A DNA stretch of 64,000 nucleotides from Pseudomonas sp. UMAB-08 (GCF_900095225.1 NZ_LT607414.1:124001-188000); one strand, 5' to 3'; positions 52,152-62,175 are shown, numbered from the stretch's first letter. The notes: a model not told the origin generated them from the sequence alone. Translations and numbers: made by a program.

Positions 52152-54683
52152 ATGAGTGTCCCTCGTTCAACCTCAGCTCGGCGAACTGTCCACCCCTTGC
52201 TACGATGCCTCGCCCTTGGCCTCGGTGTATTCATCGGCTGCGCACACGCCGATCAACTCAATGGCCCCCCCGGCGCAACCAGCACCACCCGAGTGATTTC
52301 AGGGCAGCAGCTACCCGCGCCCGACCTGCCGTTCGAGGGCTCGATCACGGACATCGCGCAAAGCTCAAAACCCTACTGGCCGGCGACGATAGTCCCGCCC
52401 AAGGGCGCGCCGAATGTGTTGCTGATAATCACCGACGACGCCGGCTATGGTGTGTCCAGTACCTTTGGCGGGGTGATCCCGACGCCGAGCATGGATCGCA
52501 TCGCGGCCAACGGCCTGCGCTTCAACGACTTCAACTCTACCGCACTGTGCTCGCCTACCCGCGCAGCGCTCATTACCGGACGCAACCATCACTCGGTCGG
52601 CTTCGGGACTGTTTCAGAAGCCGCCACCGGCTATCCCGGCTATGACAGCGTCATTGAAAAGGACACGGCGACTGTCGGCCGCATACTGCAGGAGAATGGG
52701 TACCACACCTCCTGGTTCGGCAAGGATCACAACACTCCCGCCTTCCAGGCCAGCCAGGCCGGCCCCTTCGATCAGTGGCCAACCGGCATGGGCTTTGAGT
52801 ACTTCTACGGTTTTGTCGGTGGTGACACCAATCAGTGGCAACCCAATCTGTTCCGCAACACCACACCGATCTATCCGTTCGAGGGCAAGCCCGGCTGGAA
52901 CCTGACCACGGGGATGGCCGACGATGCGATCGACTACATGCAACGCATGAACGCGCTGACGCCGGACCGACCGTTTTTTGTCTACTACGCGCCCGGCGGC
53001 ACCCACGCGCCGCACCACCCGACGCAGGAGTGGATCAAGAAAGTCAGCGACATGCACCTCTTCGACGGCGGCTGGAACCAGCTGCGCGAGACCATTTTCG
53101 CCAACCAGAAGAAGCTCGGCGTGGTCCCGCCGAACACCCTGCTGACTCCTTGGCCAAAAGATCTGCTGCCCGAATGGGACAGCCTGAGCGCCGACCAGAA
53201 GAAGCTGTATATCCGCCAGGCTGAGGTGTTCGCCGCTTATGAGGCCTACACCGACCACGAGATTGGCCGGGTGATCCAGACTGTCGAGGATATGGGCAAG
53301 CTGGACAACACCCTGATCATCTATATCACTGGCGACAATGGCACCAGCTCTGAAGGCCAGATGTTCGGTACACCCAACGAAGTCGCCATGTTCAACGGCG
53401 TGCAAATACCGGTCGAGTTGCAGCTGAAGAAATTCTATGACGCCTGGGGCACCGACCAGACCTATAACCACATGGCCGCTGGCTGGGCCTGGGCCTTCGA
53501 TGTGCCCTTCACGTGGGTCAAGCAGGTAGCTTCGCACATGGGCGGCGTGCGCCAGGGCATGGCGATTTCCTGGCCTGCGCGGATCACTGACAAGGGCGGC
53601 ATCCGCTCCCAGTTCCACCACGTCATCGACATCGTACCGACCATCCTGGAGGCCGCCGGCATCAGTGCGCCAAAGCTGGTGAATGGCATTGTCCAGAAAC
53701 CGATCGAGGGCACCAGCCTGCTCTACACCTTCGACAAGGCCAACGCCGAAGCGCCCTCTACCCACAAGACCCAGTACTTCGAGATGATGGGCGACCATGC
53801 TCTCTATCACGACGGCTGGATCGCCAGTACCAAGGTCGTGCGGGCACCGTGGGACATGACCGCCAAAGCAACCGATCCGATGAAGATGGAATGGGAGCTG
53901 TACAACCTGAACGAGGACTACTCGCAGTCCACCGATCTGGCGACGCAACATCCCGAAAAGCTCAAGCAGATGCAGGCCATGTTCATGGACGAGGCACGCA
54001 AGTATCAGGTACTGCCGCTGGATACCTCGGTACTGCCACGGATGATCGCCCCGAGACCGAGCATTACAGCCGGGCGCAATATGTTCACCTGGACCCATCC
54101 GCTGATTGGTACGCCCAATGGTGACGCGCCGAGCGTGCTGAATACCTCCTACACCTTCACTGCCGAGGTGGAGGTTGCGCAAAACGGCGCCGAAGGCATG
54201 CTGATCACCCAAGGCGGACGCTTCGCCGGCTACGGTTTCTATGTCCTGAAGAGTAAACCGGTGTTCTTGTGGAACCTGATCGATCTGGAGCGAGTGCGCT
54301 GGGAAGGTGCCGACGCACTCACGCCGGGCAAGCATGTGCTGGAGTTCGACTTCAAGTACGACGGCCTGGGCGCCGAGACGCTGGGGTTCAACAATTTCTC
54401 CGGTGTCGGTCGCGGCGGTATGGGCACCCTCAAGGTAGATGGCAAGCTGGCGGATCAACACAAAATGGACCACAGTTTGCCCTTCACCCTGGCATGGGAC
54501 GAAAGCCTGGATATCGGCTCTGACACCCTCACAGGGGTCAACGACGCCGATTATCTGCCGCCGTTCACCTTCACCGGCAAGCTGAACAAGATCACCCTGA
54601 AGATCGACCGGCCTCAGCTAAGCAAAGCCGATATCGAGAAACTGGAGCAAGCCCAGCGCGCCATCGAAAGCGGCAAAGAGTAA
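52152..54683 (+). CDS. Cys-type arylsulfatase, periplasmic
   Basis: An 843-residue type I sulfatase. A signal peptide (HPLLRCLALGLGVFIGCAHA) is followed by the alkaline-phosphatase-like domain: metal ligands in IITDDAGYG, the modification motif CSPTRAALITGR with the Cys needing formylglycine, and GDNGTSSEG. The C-terminal 250 residues are an extra beta-rich domain (TYTFTAEVEVAQNG-type, residues about 640-840), giving the long atsA-like form. GGAG lies six bases before the chosen ATG; earlier in-frame ATGs at 52131 and 52149 exist. It is divergent from the FGE gene. The natural sulfate ester is unknown. Confidence 0.93.
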   Translation: MSVPRSTSARRTVHPLLRCLALGLGVFIGCAHADQLNGPPGATSTTRVISGQQLPAPDLPFEGSITDIAQSSKPYWPATIVPPKGAPNVLLIITDDAGYGVSSTFGGVIPTPSMDRIAANGLRFNDFNSTALCSPTRAALITGRNHHSVGFGTVSEAATGYPGYDSVIEKDTATVGRILQENGYHTSWFGKDHNTPAFQASQAGPFDQWPTGMGFEYFYGFVGGDTNQWQPNLFRNTTPIYPFEGKPGWNLTTGMADDAIDYMQRMNALTPDRPFFVYYAPGGTHAPHHPTQEWIKKVSDMHLFDGGWNQLRETIFANQKKLGVVPPNTLLTPWPKDLLPEWDSLSADQKKLYIRQAEVFAAYEAYTDHEIGRVIQTVEDMGKLDNTLIIYITGDNGTSSEGQMFGTPNEVAMFNGVQIPVELQLKKFYDAWGTDQTYNHMAAGWAWAFDVPFTWVKQVASHMGGVRQGMAISWPARITDKGGIRSQFHHVIDIVPTILEAAGISAPKLVNGIVQKPIEGTSLLYTFDKANAEAPSTHKTQYFEMMGDHALYHDGWIASTKVVRAPWDMTAKATDPMKMEWELYNLNEDYSQSTDLATQHPEKLKQMQAMFMDEARKYQVLPLDTSVLPRMIAPRPSITAGRNMFTWTHPLIGTPNGDAPSVLNTSYTFTAEVEVAQNGAEGMLITQGGRFAGYGFYVLKSKPVFLWNLIDLERVRWEGADALTPGKHVLEFDFKYDGLGAETLGFNNFSGVGRGGMGTLKVDGKLADQHKMDHSLPFTLAWDESLDIGSDTLTGVNDADYLPPFTFTGKLNKITLKIDRPQLSKADIEKLEQAQRAIESGKE

Positions 54684-54964
54684 GGCCCGAGGTCGAAAGC
54701 GAACCGCAGGAGACCTTTCGATCGGCTTCCCTTGAGGCCACGCCATCGTTGTAGAGTTTTTTGTTTGCCGCTCGCAGCCACTGCGAGCAACACAGCTTAG
54801 AAGTACTGTCCTGCCAAGCCACAAAGTGAGTCGCAGCCCCAAATACGTCTTGCCGGTGAACCTTATCACCGGATATCCGGTCGATAGTTGCAACCTAGCT
54901 AGGTTTTCCAGTGACCCCGTCGAGGGTGGTCACTGGACTGCTTTACTTCCTGGAGAACGTCCCC

Positions 54965-55684
54965 GTGATATCGACTCTACGCATAGCCAGACTCAAAGCA
55001 TGGGGCGCCCATGGTTTTACCGCCACCGGCGTGGTCACTGCCTTTTTGGCGACCATCGCATTATTCGAAAATCAGCCTAAAGCCTGCCTGCTGTGGCTAG
55101 GCGTCGCCCTGATAGTGGATGGACTGGACGGTGCGCTGGCCCGTAAGGTCAATGTCCAGTCCGTACTGCCGGGTTTCGACGGGTCCGTCCTGGATCTTGT
55201 CATCGACTACCTGACGTATGTATTTATCCCGGCCCTGTTCATCTATCGCTATATCCCGCTACCGGACTACACCCTGCTGCTGACCATATCGCTAATCCTG
55301 GTCTCGTCACTCTTTTGCTTCTGCAACGTAAACATGAAGAGCAAGGACAACTACTTTCAGGGCTTCCCGGCAGCGTGGAACGTTGTCACCCTGTGTCTTT
55401 ACATTATTTCCCCGACGCCCTGGCTAACGCTGATCACCATTATCGGGTTGGCGCTATTGACCCTAACCCGGATCAAGTTCCTTCACCCCTTCCGCGTCCG
55501 TCGATTCATGCCGATCAACATTGCAGTGACCTCCATTTGGCTGCTGTGCAGCCTGTCGCTGGTTATGAACCATCCCGACAGCAACCCGATGGTGATGGGG
55601 CTGTGGCTCACGATGTCAGCCTATTTTTTGGGTATCTGCGCCTGGCGCACGTCAGTGGAGTGGCTCGACAGTTCGCGGGTATGA
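54965..55684 (+). CDS. pcs: Phosphatidylcholine synthase
   Basis: A 239-residue CDP-alcohol phosphatidyltransferase that joins CDP-diacylglycerol and choline directly. The signature DGLDGALARK...GSVLDLVIDY fits D-G-x2-A-R-xn-G-x3-D-x3-D. About eight hydrophobic segments follow, and KAWGAHGFTATGVVTAF is a Pcs hallmark. I start it at GTG 54965 because CTGGAG lies nine bases upstream; an earlier GTG at 54911 would add 18 residues without a site. It would give the cell phosphatidylcholine if choline is available. It lies downstream of the sulfatase and convergent with the GT39 gene. Confidence 0.9.
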   Translation: MISTLRIARLKAWGAHGFTATGVVTAFLATIALFENQPKACLLWLGVALIVDGLDGALARKVNVQSVLPGFDGSVLDLVIDYLTYVFIPALFIYRYIPLPDYTLLLTISLILVSSLFCFCNVNMKSKDNYFQGFPAAWNVVTLCLYIISPTPWLTLITIIGLALLTLTRIKFLHPFRVRRFMPINIAVTSIWLLCSLSLVMNHPDSNPMVMGLWLTMSAYFLGICAWRTSVEWLDSSRV

Positions 55685-55695
55685 AGAGCGCGGGA

Positions 55696-57114
55696 TCAGC
55701 GGCAGTGGGCCCCCAACTGGATGAGAAGCGCTGAGCGGTGTGGTTTCAAATACGGCTCAATCTCGCCCAGTTTGCACGATGCCAGGCCCAGCAATTCTTG
55801 CGCCAAGGGTTGCTGCACGAACAGTAGCCCCGGTGACTCGCTTTTTCTTTGCACCTCTTCAATCGTGAGTGGCACAACCGGACGCCCCATGTAATAGACC
55901 AACCGAATATCCGGTTCACCCACACTGTAGGCATTTTGACCAGGGTGCTCGGCCGACAGGGTGGCGATTTGTTCGAGGCCGTCGACCCGATAAGCCAGTG
56001 CACGCGACTCGATGAACACGTAAAACACTAAAAATCCGGCCAGCATCACGTATGGAACAATGGCGAGGCAAACTCGCCAGCGTCCCTTGGTATCTTCAAA
56101 CAACGCCGCCCAGTGCAGGGCCAGCAGTAGCGCGATAGCCGGGTAAGTCGGCAACAGATATTTGGCATGCTTTTCGGTGAAAAGAGAAAAAACCAGCAAT
56201 GGCAGCAGACTGCAGCACAGCAGCATGGCCGCCTCGCGACGCTCGCGAATCAGCGCCCAGAATTTCCGAGGCTGCACGAACACAATCAACCAGAATGGAA
56301 AGAAGTCTCCGGCCAGGTACTGCAGATAGGCGTACCAGGACTCAGCACCCTGCCCGTCGATTTTTTTCACGATGTCTTCGTTAATGATCGACGCCCAGAT
56401 ACCCCAACCCAGCGTCAGAGACACCGCCACATACCAGGAACTGCCCACCACAGCGGCGACCAACCAGCCCCAGCCATCACATAAGTAGGCCTTGGCCCTG
56501 GCGTCTCGATAGATCAAGGCATAGGCCAGAATAGGCGCCGTCACCCACAACAGGCAGACCGGCCCCTTGGTCAACAGCGCACAACCCAGAAGCGCGTAAC
56601 TGAGTCGGCTCCAACCGACTCGTCCCTGGTTGAACACATACTGCCAAGCTGCCATCAAGGAACCAAAACACAGCAGGGTCAACAGCATCTCAATTTCCGA
56701 GCGGCGTGCAAACAGGCTGAACCCCGCGTTTGCGGCCAGAAATACTGCGGCGAACAAACCTGCCTGCCGCCCTCCCTGCTTAGCTCCATACAGATAGGCT
56801 CCGACACAACACAATGTCGCAGACAGCGCCGATGGCAGGCGAACGCTCCACTCGGACAAGCTGCCCAGCGCGGCGGTCGAAATAAGGCTTATCCAATAAA
56901 AAAACGGCGGCTTGGACAGGTACAGCTCACCGTTCATGTAGGGCAAAAGCCAGCCCCCCGCTGCGCGCATCTCACGCACGGTGACTGCTCGACGAGCTTC
57001 GTTGACACTGAGAAATGGCACGTTGCCCAGCCCCCAGAAAAACAGAAGCACAATGGCGACAGCAGCGATCAAGTTGATGTCTCGGGCCGACAAACGACTG
57101 ATGCTCAACTTCAT
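55696..57114 (-). CDS. GT39-family glycosyltransferase (ArnT-like)
   Basis: A 472-residue membrane protein with about 12 helices. The N-terminal signature is FLSVNEARRAVTVREMRAAGGWLLPYMNGELYLSKPPFFYWI, in which NEAR(R) carries the catalytic Glu/Asp equivalent of DExR. It also has ARRSEIEMLLTLLCFGSLMAAW. It transfers a sugar from a polyprenyl-phosphate carrier to lipid A or another envelope acceptor. It is shorter than typical ArnT (about 550), with the periplasmic C-terminal domain reduced. It is convergent with pcs, 11 bases apart. Donor and acceptor are not readable. Confidence 0.88.
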   Translation of the reverse strand: MKLSISRLSARDINLIAAVAIVLLFFWGLGNVPFLSVNEARRAVTVREMRAAGGWLLPYMNGELYLSKPPFFYWISLISTAALGSLSEWSVRLPSALSATLCCVGAYLYGAKQGGRQAGLFAAVFLAANAGFSLFARRSEIEMLLTLLCFGSLMAAWQYVFNQGRVGWSRLSYALLGCALLTKGPVCLLWVTAPILAYALIYRDARAKAYLCDGWGWLVAAVVGSSWYVAVSLTLGWGIWASIINEDIVKKIDGQGAESWYAYLQYLAGDFFPFWLIVFVQPRKFWALIRERREAAMLLCCSLLPLLVFSLFTEKHAKYLLPTYPAIALLLALHWAALFEDTKGRWRVCLAIVPYVMLAGFLVFYVFIESRALAYRVDGLEQIATLSAEHPGQNAYSVGEPDIRLVYYMGRPVVPLTIEEVQRKSESPGLLFVQQPLAQELLGLASCKLGEIEPYLKPHRSALLIQLGAHCR

Positions 57115-57297
57115 TCGGGGCTCTCCACGTATGCCGGCAGAGCGGCCTTCGATTTAGTGAGCAGGCACACCCGATTGGGCTTGCCCCTGTTTTTTCAGGC
57201 ACATCCGAAGGACTCCTTTCGGCTGATTTTAGCAATCGTCAACGCCCGCGGCCAAGTCAGCCGAGGCTAGAGGGGCCGCAGTGAAGACGCTGAATAC

Positions 57298-57322
57298 CCA
57301 AGGCCCGCATTACGGGCCTTGG
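57298..57322 (-). terminator. Hairpin terminator after the small membrane gene
   Basis: A 10-bp perfect stem CCAAGGCCCG / CGGGCCTTGG with a 5-base loop, 11 bases beyond the stop of the gene that ends at 57334. The T-tract is poor on both sides, so the termination strength is uncertain. Confidence 0.6.
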
Positions 57323-57333
57323 CTTATTGGGGA

Positions 57334-57681
57334 TTAGAAGGGAAACGGCAGTGGGGAGACCACGGCATTCAGGTGGCTCAGGAAGAGAAACCCGGAAACC
57401 AGTACCGCATTGATCGACCAGGCCACCGTTAGAAAGCGAGCAATCTGACCGTATAGGGGTTCACCGACATTATCCGCATTGCGCCATACGGCATTGAGCA
57501 CGCACGCGGTATAAACCACAAAACTTAGCAGCATGAGGCCAAACAGAGGGATGGTTACCTGATTGAAAGCCATCAGGATCAGGCCAAACAGTACATTGCT
57601 GAGGACTACGCCGTAGAGCCAGAAGACCACCCACAACGGGGTGCTGCCCTGCGAGTTCAACCACCGCTGAAGCTTGCTCAT
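57334..57681 (-). CDS. Small inner-membrane protein, unknown function
   Basis: A 115-residue protein with three hydrophobic segments: WVVFWLYGVVLSNVLFGLILM, IPLFGLMLLSFVVYTACVL and LTVAWSINAVLVSGFLFLSH. AGGGAGACGTG precedes the chosen ATG; the frame opens 59 codons earlier in Arg-rich sequence that does not look coding. It ends at a hairpin. No family name recognised; no neighbour explains it. Confidence 0.7.
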   Translation of the reverse strand: MSKLQRWLNSQGSTPLWVVFWLYGVVLSNVLFGLILMAFNQVTIPLFGLMLLSFVVYTACVLNAVWRNADNVGEPLYGQIARFLTVAWSINAVLVSGFLFLSHLNAVVSPLPFPF

Positions 57682-57969
57682 CACGTCTCCCTGGGCCGCC
57701 AATGGCCCGCGTAAACCTGGAAGCCTGTACGCCTGGACCCAGGCACCGGTTGATGCCGACCTGCCCTGCCGGGCGTCGCGCCTATTTTTTAGTCTAGCGT
57801 GCTTTTTCCGCCTTGCCCGTGGCCGAGTACGGGCAGGTCGACACGTCGGCCCGGGCATCGCTGCCTTGCGTCGAGGGTTCGCTGGAGCGGACGCGGAACA
57901 GCACGTCGCAGGCTACTTGCCAGACGATGGCCAGAACGCCAACGATGAACACCACGCCGCCAACGGAGA

Positions 57970-58383
57970 TTACCCGACGGCCGCTTCTTTATCGATCACC
58001 GGCATGCTTTGGGCGATTGCGAAGACCACCTCCAGAAAAGTAAACCCAAGAATCAGGAAGCTTGCGCCATTGGCAACAGCGTAGAGCTGCCACGAAGCAA
58101 ACAAGCCTCTAGCCAGCGCATCATAAAGTCCAACAGCGCGACTAGGGTGTCTGAGCCGCCACAGCGACCAGACCACCACCACGCTGCCCAGCAAGTTGGC
58201 GAAAAGCATTTGGGTTACGTCCAGCGCAGGGACCGGGCGGGCTAGCCCCAAGGCCTTTGATAAAACTGCAAATCCACTCAGACAAAGCGACGCAGTCCAA
58301 GGCGTCATGAAGCCCGCCGTCGCCACTAGGTCGTACCAGGCGCTGGCGCAAACGATTTTCAGGTTTTGATTTGCGTTGATCAT
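57970..58383 (-). CDS. Small membrane protein divergent from a MerR gene
   Basis: A 137-residue protein with four hydrophobic segments, including LVATAGFMTPWTASLCLSGFAVL, LDVTQMLFANLLGSVVVVWSLW and ANGASFLILGFTFLEVVFAIA. GAGGG lies six bases before the chosen ATG, and another ATG six bases upstream overlaps that site. It is divergent from the MerR gene by 69 bases, so it is the probable target. I do not recognise the family. Confidence 0.72.
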   Translation of the reverse strand: MINANQNLKIVCASAWYDLVATAGFMTPWTASLCLSGFAVLSKALGLARPVPALDVTQMLFANLLGSVVVVWSLWRLRHPSRAVGLYDALARGLFASWQLYAVANGASFLILGFTFLEVVFAIAQSMPVIDKEAAVG

Positions 58384-58452
58384 GTTCATCCCTCACAGTT
58401 TGGGCCCTGAGGCTAAAGCCTGGTGTTAGGTCCAGAGTCAATGCGAGAAACC

Positions 58453-58833
58453 ATGAGTATGAGAATCGGAGATGTCGCAAAGCGCACGGGCGTTTCCGTA
58501 GACGCTTTGCGGTTTTATGAAGAGAGAGGCCTGATCAAGCCTCAGCGGACCGCCAATGGCTACCGGCTCTACCCGCAGGAAACATTGCAACTGCTGGGGT
58601 ACATCAAACTGGCGCAACAGTTAGGTTTTTCCTTAACAGAAATCGGTGAGAACCTGCCATTGCTGTGGAGTACCGAAGGTGAGTCCAGCGATCATCTGGC
58701 AGAGTTGTTCGCACAAAAGATCGCTTTGCTGGACGAGCGTATGGCTCAGATGCAGGCACTGCGAAATGTGCTTGCTGAGCGAGCACAGCAAGTGTGTCCG
58801 CTGTTGGATCGCGCCATCAGTACGGCGTCGTGA
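58453..58833 (+). CDS. MerR-family transcriptional regulator
   Basis: A 126-residue MerR protein. The winged helix is IGDVAKRTGVSVDALRFYEERGLIKPQRTANGYRLYP, and the dimer helix has LGFSLTEIGENLPLLW. The only Cys near the C terminus (QVCPLLDRA) is a single residue, so a mercury or CueR-type metal site is not supported. It resembles the small-effector MerR group. Several starts are close together (58441, 58453, 58459); I use the middle one. It is divergent from a small membrane protein gene that it may control. Confidence 0.85.
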   Translation: MSMRIGDVAKRTGVSVDALRFYEERGLIKPQRTANGYRLYPQETLQLLGYIKLAQQLGFSLTEIGENLPLLWSTEGESSDHLAELFAQKIALLDERMAQMQALRNVLAERAQQVCPLLDRAISTAS

Positions 58834-59005
58834 TCGGCAGCCAACGCCCCATTGCCGACCCTCGGTGCGATGAGTTTGATGCCGGCACGCGGACATTCAT
58901 ATCCGATGCGCGAATGCACAATCGGGTCTTGGCGCTACGAGACAGTCGCCTCACTGCAAATTCAGATCAAGCCGCCACCTTCGGCCTTCCACAGCCCGAT
59001 ACCAT

Positions 59006-59275
59006 TCACCGGTTTTCTGGAGGCCGCAACGCCTCCACGACCAACATCAATGCCGGCGAGGCACGTCGACTGGCGTAGTAGGCGTGGTAGCCGGTAAACG
59101 TTGTCGCCCACTCGTCGAGCACCGACAACAGCCTACCCTCCGCAACGTGTTCCTCGACAGCGCCGAGGGGCAGCCAGGCCAGGCCGTTCCCGGACAGTGA
59201 TCGCGTCCGATGTTGCGACTGACCCGCCATTTGCATCGAATGAGACCCACAAGTTTCGAGGCAATGACCGGCCAA
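59006..59275 (-). pseudogene. C-terminal remnant of a LysR-family regulator
   Basis: The reading frame from about 59230 down encodes the end of a LysR effector domain: GNGLAWLPLGAVEEHVAEGRLL, then WATTFTGYHAYYASRRASPAL and a final LVVEALRPPE. The DNA-binding domain and most of the effector domain are absent in all frames of the 170 bases on the MerR side and the 65 bases on the methyltransferase side. This is about the last quarter of a normal 300-residue protein, so it is a truncated relic, not a gene. Confidence 0.78.
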
Positions 59276-59340
59276 AAGCTGTCATTCAGATGTGTCTGAG
59301 AATTTGAGGGCGATTCATATTGACCCTCGCTTCGTCATGC

Positions 59341-60036
59341 TCAAGCCAGCAGCTCGGTGATCCACCGGGCCTGCCGGGCGATGTCTTGCACCTTCTCCTC
59401 GGGCACGGCCTGCCGCGCACGGGCGAAGTTGGTCAGGGTCTGCTGTTTCTGACGCAGCATGCGCTGCCACTTGACCAGGAACGCCGGGCTGCGGGCCTGC
59501 ATCTGTAGCGGGCCGAAGTACAGCTCCTCGGCGGTGTACATCACCGGCCCGGCGCACTCGGCGACGATGATCTCGTAGTCGAAACGGTTTTCCCGCAGCA
59601 CTTCCTCGCAGAGGATGCGGTAGCCATTTTCCATCAACCATTGGCGCAGTGGCTGCTCGCCGCCGTTGGGCTGTAGGATCAAGCGCTCCTGGCCGCTCAG
59701 GCGCGCCTTGCCGCTGTCGAGGATGTCGCGGATCGTCTCGCCGCCCATGCCACAAATGCTGATCGCCGTGATCCCGTCTCCCGGCTCGATCGCCGCCAGG
59801 CCATTGGCCAGGCGCACGGTGATCCGCTGGTCCAGGCCGTTCTCGCGCACGGTGCGTTCGGCCGAGCGAAACGGCGTCAGTGCCACCTCACCGGCCACCG
59901 CCGCCGTGATGGCTCCACGGCGCATCAACACCACCGGCAAGTAGCCGTGATCCGAGCCGATATCGGCCAGGCGCGCACCTGCTGGCATATGCGCCGCCAC
60001 GCGTTCAAGGCGCATGGACAATGTCTGTTCGTTCAA
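59341..60036 (-). CDS. TrmK-family tRNA (adenine-N1) methyltransferase
   Basis: A 231-residue SAM-dependent methyltransferase of the TrmK/COG2384 family, whose characterised members make N1-methyladenine at tRNA position 22. The SAM site is LADIGSDHGYLPVVL; the catalytic region is ISICGMGGETIRDIL, and LILQPNGGEQPLRQWL follows. I start it at TTG (LNEQTLSMRLERV) because AAGGA lies seven bases upstream and the family starts with NEQTLSMRL as I recall it; an ATG lies seven codons downstream. Its tRNA target in Pseudomonas is not established. It stands alone. Confidence 0.85.
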   Translation of the reverse strand: MNEQTLSMRLERVAAHMPAGARLADIGSDHGYLPVVLMRRGAITAAVAGEVALTPFRSAERTVRENGLDQRITVRLANGLAAIEPGDGITAISICGMGGETIRDILDSGKARLSGQERLILQPNGGEQPLRQWLMENGYRILCEEVLRENRFDYEIIVAECAGPVMYTAEELYFGPLQMQARSPAFLVKWQRMLRQKQQTLTNFARARQAVPEEKVQDIARQARWITELLA

Positions 60037-60147
60037 CTGCAGTTCCTTTTCACCACGAATGTCCGGCACCTTTGGCAATAGTGCTAGCGGCCCATAATGC
60101 TTGGTGAGGGAGGCAGGGTAAAGCGCCGGTCCACTGTGATCGGCCTC

Positions 60148-62175
60148 TTAAACCGTGGAGTGGGTCAACCCGGTCAAGGTATCAGCGATGGTCTTTGTGC
60201 GTTGCGCCGTGCCTTCAGTCGTGCGGCTTGAGTCTTCCAAGGCATCGAGCATCTCGCGCAGGGCGTCCACGGCCACGGACTGGTCTTCGATCTGTTGCGC
60301 GACGTGCTGGATCTCGCCTGACAGCAGGTCAATATCGACGCCAATTTCAGCGGCATTCTTGCGGGTAATTTCCGCCAGCTTACGCACTTCGTCCGCCACC
60401 ACCGCAAACCCTCTGCCCATTTCGCCGGCCCGCGCCGCTTCGATGGCGGCGTTGAGTGCGAGCAGGTTAGTCTGCCCGGCGATTTGCTGAATCACTTGCA
60501 CGATCGACTGGATACGCAAACTTGAGCCGGCCAGCGCGCGGGCGCCTACCACCGCTTCACCCGCTTGCGTGGTAAGGCGCTCAACGGTAGTCCCGGCTTG
60601 CGCCGCGACGGTGTTTTGCCGGTCTATGGTGCCCGCCAACTCGTCCATCGACAAGTGCAGCTCGCCCGAGTAATGCTTGATTTGCGTGGCCATCTGCTCT
60701 TGCTGTTGGCTGGCCTGGGCCAATACCTGGCCCAGGTCCGCCAGGCCGTCGAACACTGGCAAAATCGTGCTATCCAGTCCGCGGGTATCCAAGGCGCTGC
60801 TGAAGTCATGGTTCTTGAACGCCATGATCTGCTTGACCACTAAATTGTTCAGACCCGCTAGTTTCTTGACCTGACGGCGCAGGAAAAATGCCTTGAATTC
60901 GCCGTAGTGGGCGATGAAATTGTCGACGAATTCATCGGTAAAACTGGCGCCCTTGGCGACTCGAAAGAAGAAAATCGCCGTCAGCGTTTGGTTAAGGTTC
61001 AAGCCCAGAATTTCACCGAAAGTCGAGAAACCGGCCAAGGGCACATTACCGAAAATACCGGCCATACTGCCCAGCTCGCTGCTGTTGTTAAGCCGGCGCA
61101 GGATGCAGTCGTTAAGAATGGCCGCAACCGGCTGGCCACCTTTACCTCTGAGGAATTGCTCGTAGTCGGTACGGGTGGCATCGCGAAGGGGCGTACGCTT
61201 TACCATCACCATTTCTTCGCCGGGCGCGACGTCGCAATACAGCTGGACAATCTGCTGTTGATAGTCGATGCGGGCAATAGAGCGCACGAACAGTTCATCG
61301 CCCACACGGATGGCGAATGAATAATCGGCCAGCTTTTTTTCCAGTGCCTGAGCGCTGCACTCGAATGCGTCGCACAGTGCCTGCACCATGCTCTTGATGT
61401 TGCCGCGGCTGTCGATAACCTGGTCTATGGTGCGGTCTTCAACCGAAGCGGTCAGCACGCTGAAACTCAGCCCGGCAGGTTGGAAGTTCTGGCTTTTGAA
61501 TACCCCGAAGCGTACATCCGCGGCGGTCTTCAAGAAGACAATTTGCGCGTGGTTCTGATAACTGCGCTGGCCATCGCTGATCAGGGTCTTTTTAAAATCA
61601 AGCTTGCCACCTGCAGAGCCGCCGACGAACAGGCAAGGGAAGCGCCCAGACTCGTAAAGCGCTTCCATAAAGAACGATTCGGATGCCGAAAGGCCATCGA
61701 ACACCACATACGCCAAGGTGTCGCGGTGGTCAATGGCCGTCCGCACCTGCGCCTGCTTGATGTTACCTACCAGTTTGGCGATCCGTTCGCGCATCGCCAG
61801 GCGTTTGCCGCCGCTGCGAATGTCTTCACACTCCAGCCGCACCATGACCACCTCGGCCGACACAATCACACTGGCGTCAAACAGTTGCAACACCACCCGG
61901 TCCCAACTGTCACCGGTCGCGCAGTACAGTGTGTTCGCGCCGTTGCACAACTCCCCCGATGTAGTGCACAGGCTGATAGCACTGTGCGCAAAGCGCCGTT
62001 TGACCTTGGCGGCGATCTGGTCGATGTCCAGGTAAGGGGAAACAAATCCGGTGACCAGCACCGGGTCTATGCGCAGGCCAGCCAGGGCTTGGTCAAGTTC
62101 GCCAGCGGTGCAAGTCACGCTCACAGCGCCTTGGGCGTTGGCTCGGGCCTTGTTGAAGAGGGTCAGTGGGTTCAT
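60148..62175 (-). CDS. Soluble chemoreceptor with FIST sensory domain
   Basis: A 675-residue methyl-accepting chemotaxis protein without membrane helices. Residues about 30-230 are FIST_N ([20 protein letters not shown]) and 240-390 FIST_C ([36 protein letters not shown]). The C-terminal 250 residues form the signalling coiled coil with the hairpin region [40 protein letters not shown] domains are thought to bind small ligands such as amino acids. Being cytoplasmic, it would sense an internal signal and feed a CheA kinase encoded elsewhere. Confidence 0.92.
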   Translation of the reverse strand: MNPLTLFNKARANAQGAVSVTCTAGELDQALAGLRIDPVLVTGFVSPYLDIDQIAAKVKRRFAHSAISLCTTSGELCNGANTLYCATGDSWDRVVLQLFDASVIVSAEVVMVRLECEDIRSGGKRLAMRERIAKLVGNIKQAQVRTAIDHRDTLAYVVFDGLSASESFFMEALYESGRFPCLFVGGSAGGKLDFKKTLISDGQRSYQNHAQIVFLKTAADVRFGVFKSQNFQPAGLSFSVLTASVEDRTIDQVIDSRGNIKSMVQALCDAFECSAQALEKKLADYSFAIRVGDELFVRSIARIDYQQQIVQLYCDVAPGEEMVMVKRTPLRDATRTDYEQFLRGKGGQPVAAILNDCILRRLNNSSELGSMAGIFGNVPLAGFSTFGEILGLNLNQTLTAIFFFRVAKGASFTDEFVDNFIAHYGEFKAFFLRRQVKKLAGLNNLVVKQIMAFKNHDFSSALDTRGLDSTILPVFDGLADLGQVLAQASQQQEQMATQIKHYSGELHLSMDELAGTIDRQNTVAAQAGTTVERLTTQAGEAVVGARALAGSSLRIQSIVQVIQQIAGQTNLLALNAAIEAARAGEMGRGFAVVADEVRKLAEITRKNAAEIGVDIDLLSGEIQHVAQQIEDQSVAVDALREMLDALEDSSRTTEGTAQRTKTIADTLTGLTHSTV

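Noticed and set aside
52614..54473. 619-codon open frame antisense to the sulfatase gene
   Set aside because: It mirrors the codon bias of the real gene on a GC-rich strand. The translation is low-complexity with no family motifs, while the plus frame has a signal peptide and the sulfatase site.
54770..54788. 8-bp hairpin GCTCGCAG/CTGCGAGC after the sulfatase gene as a terminator
   Set aside because: The T-run lies before the hairpin in the direction of transcription, not after it. It remains only an inverted repeat of unknown role.
58453..58833. Metal-sensing MerR/CueR-type regulator
   Set aside because: The C-terminal Cys-x-n-Cys metal loop is absent; only one cysteine is present.
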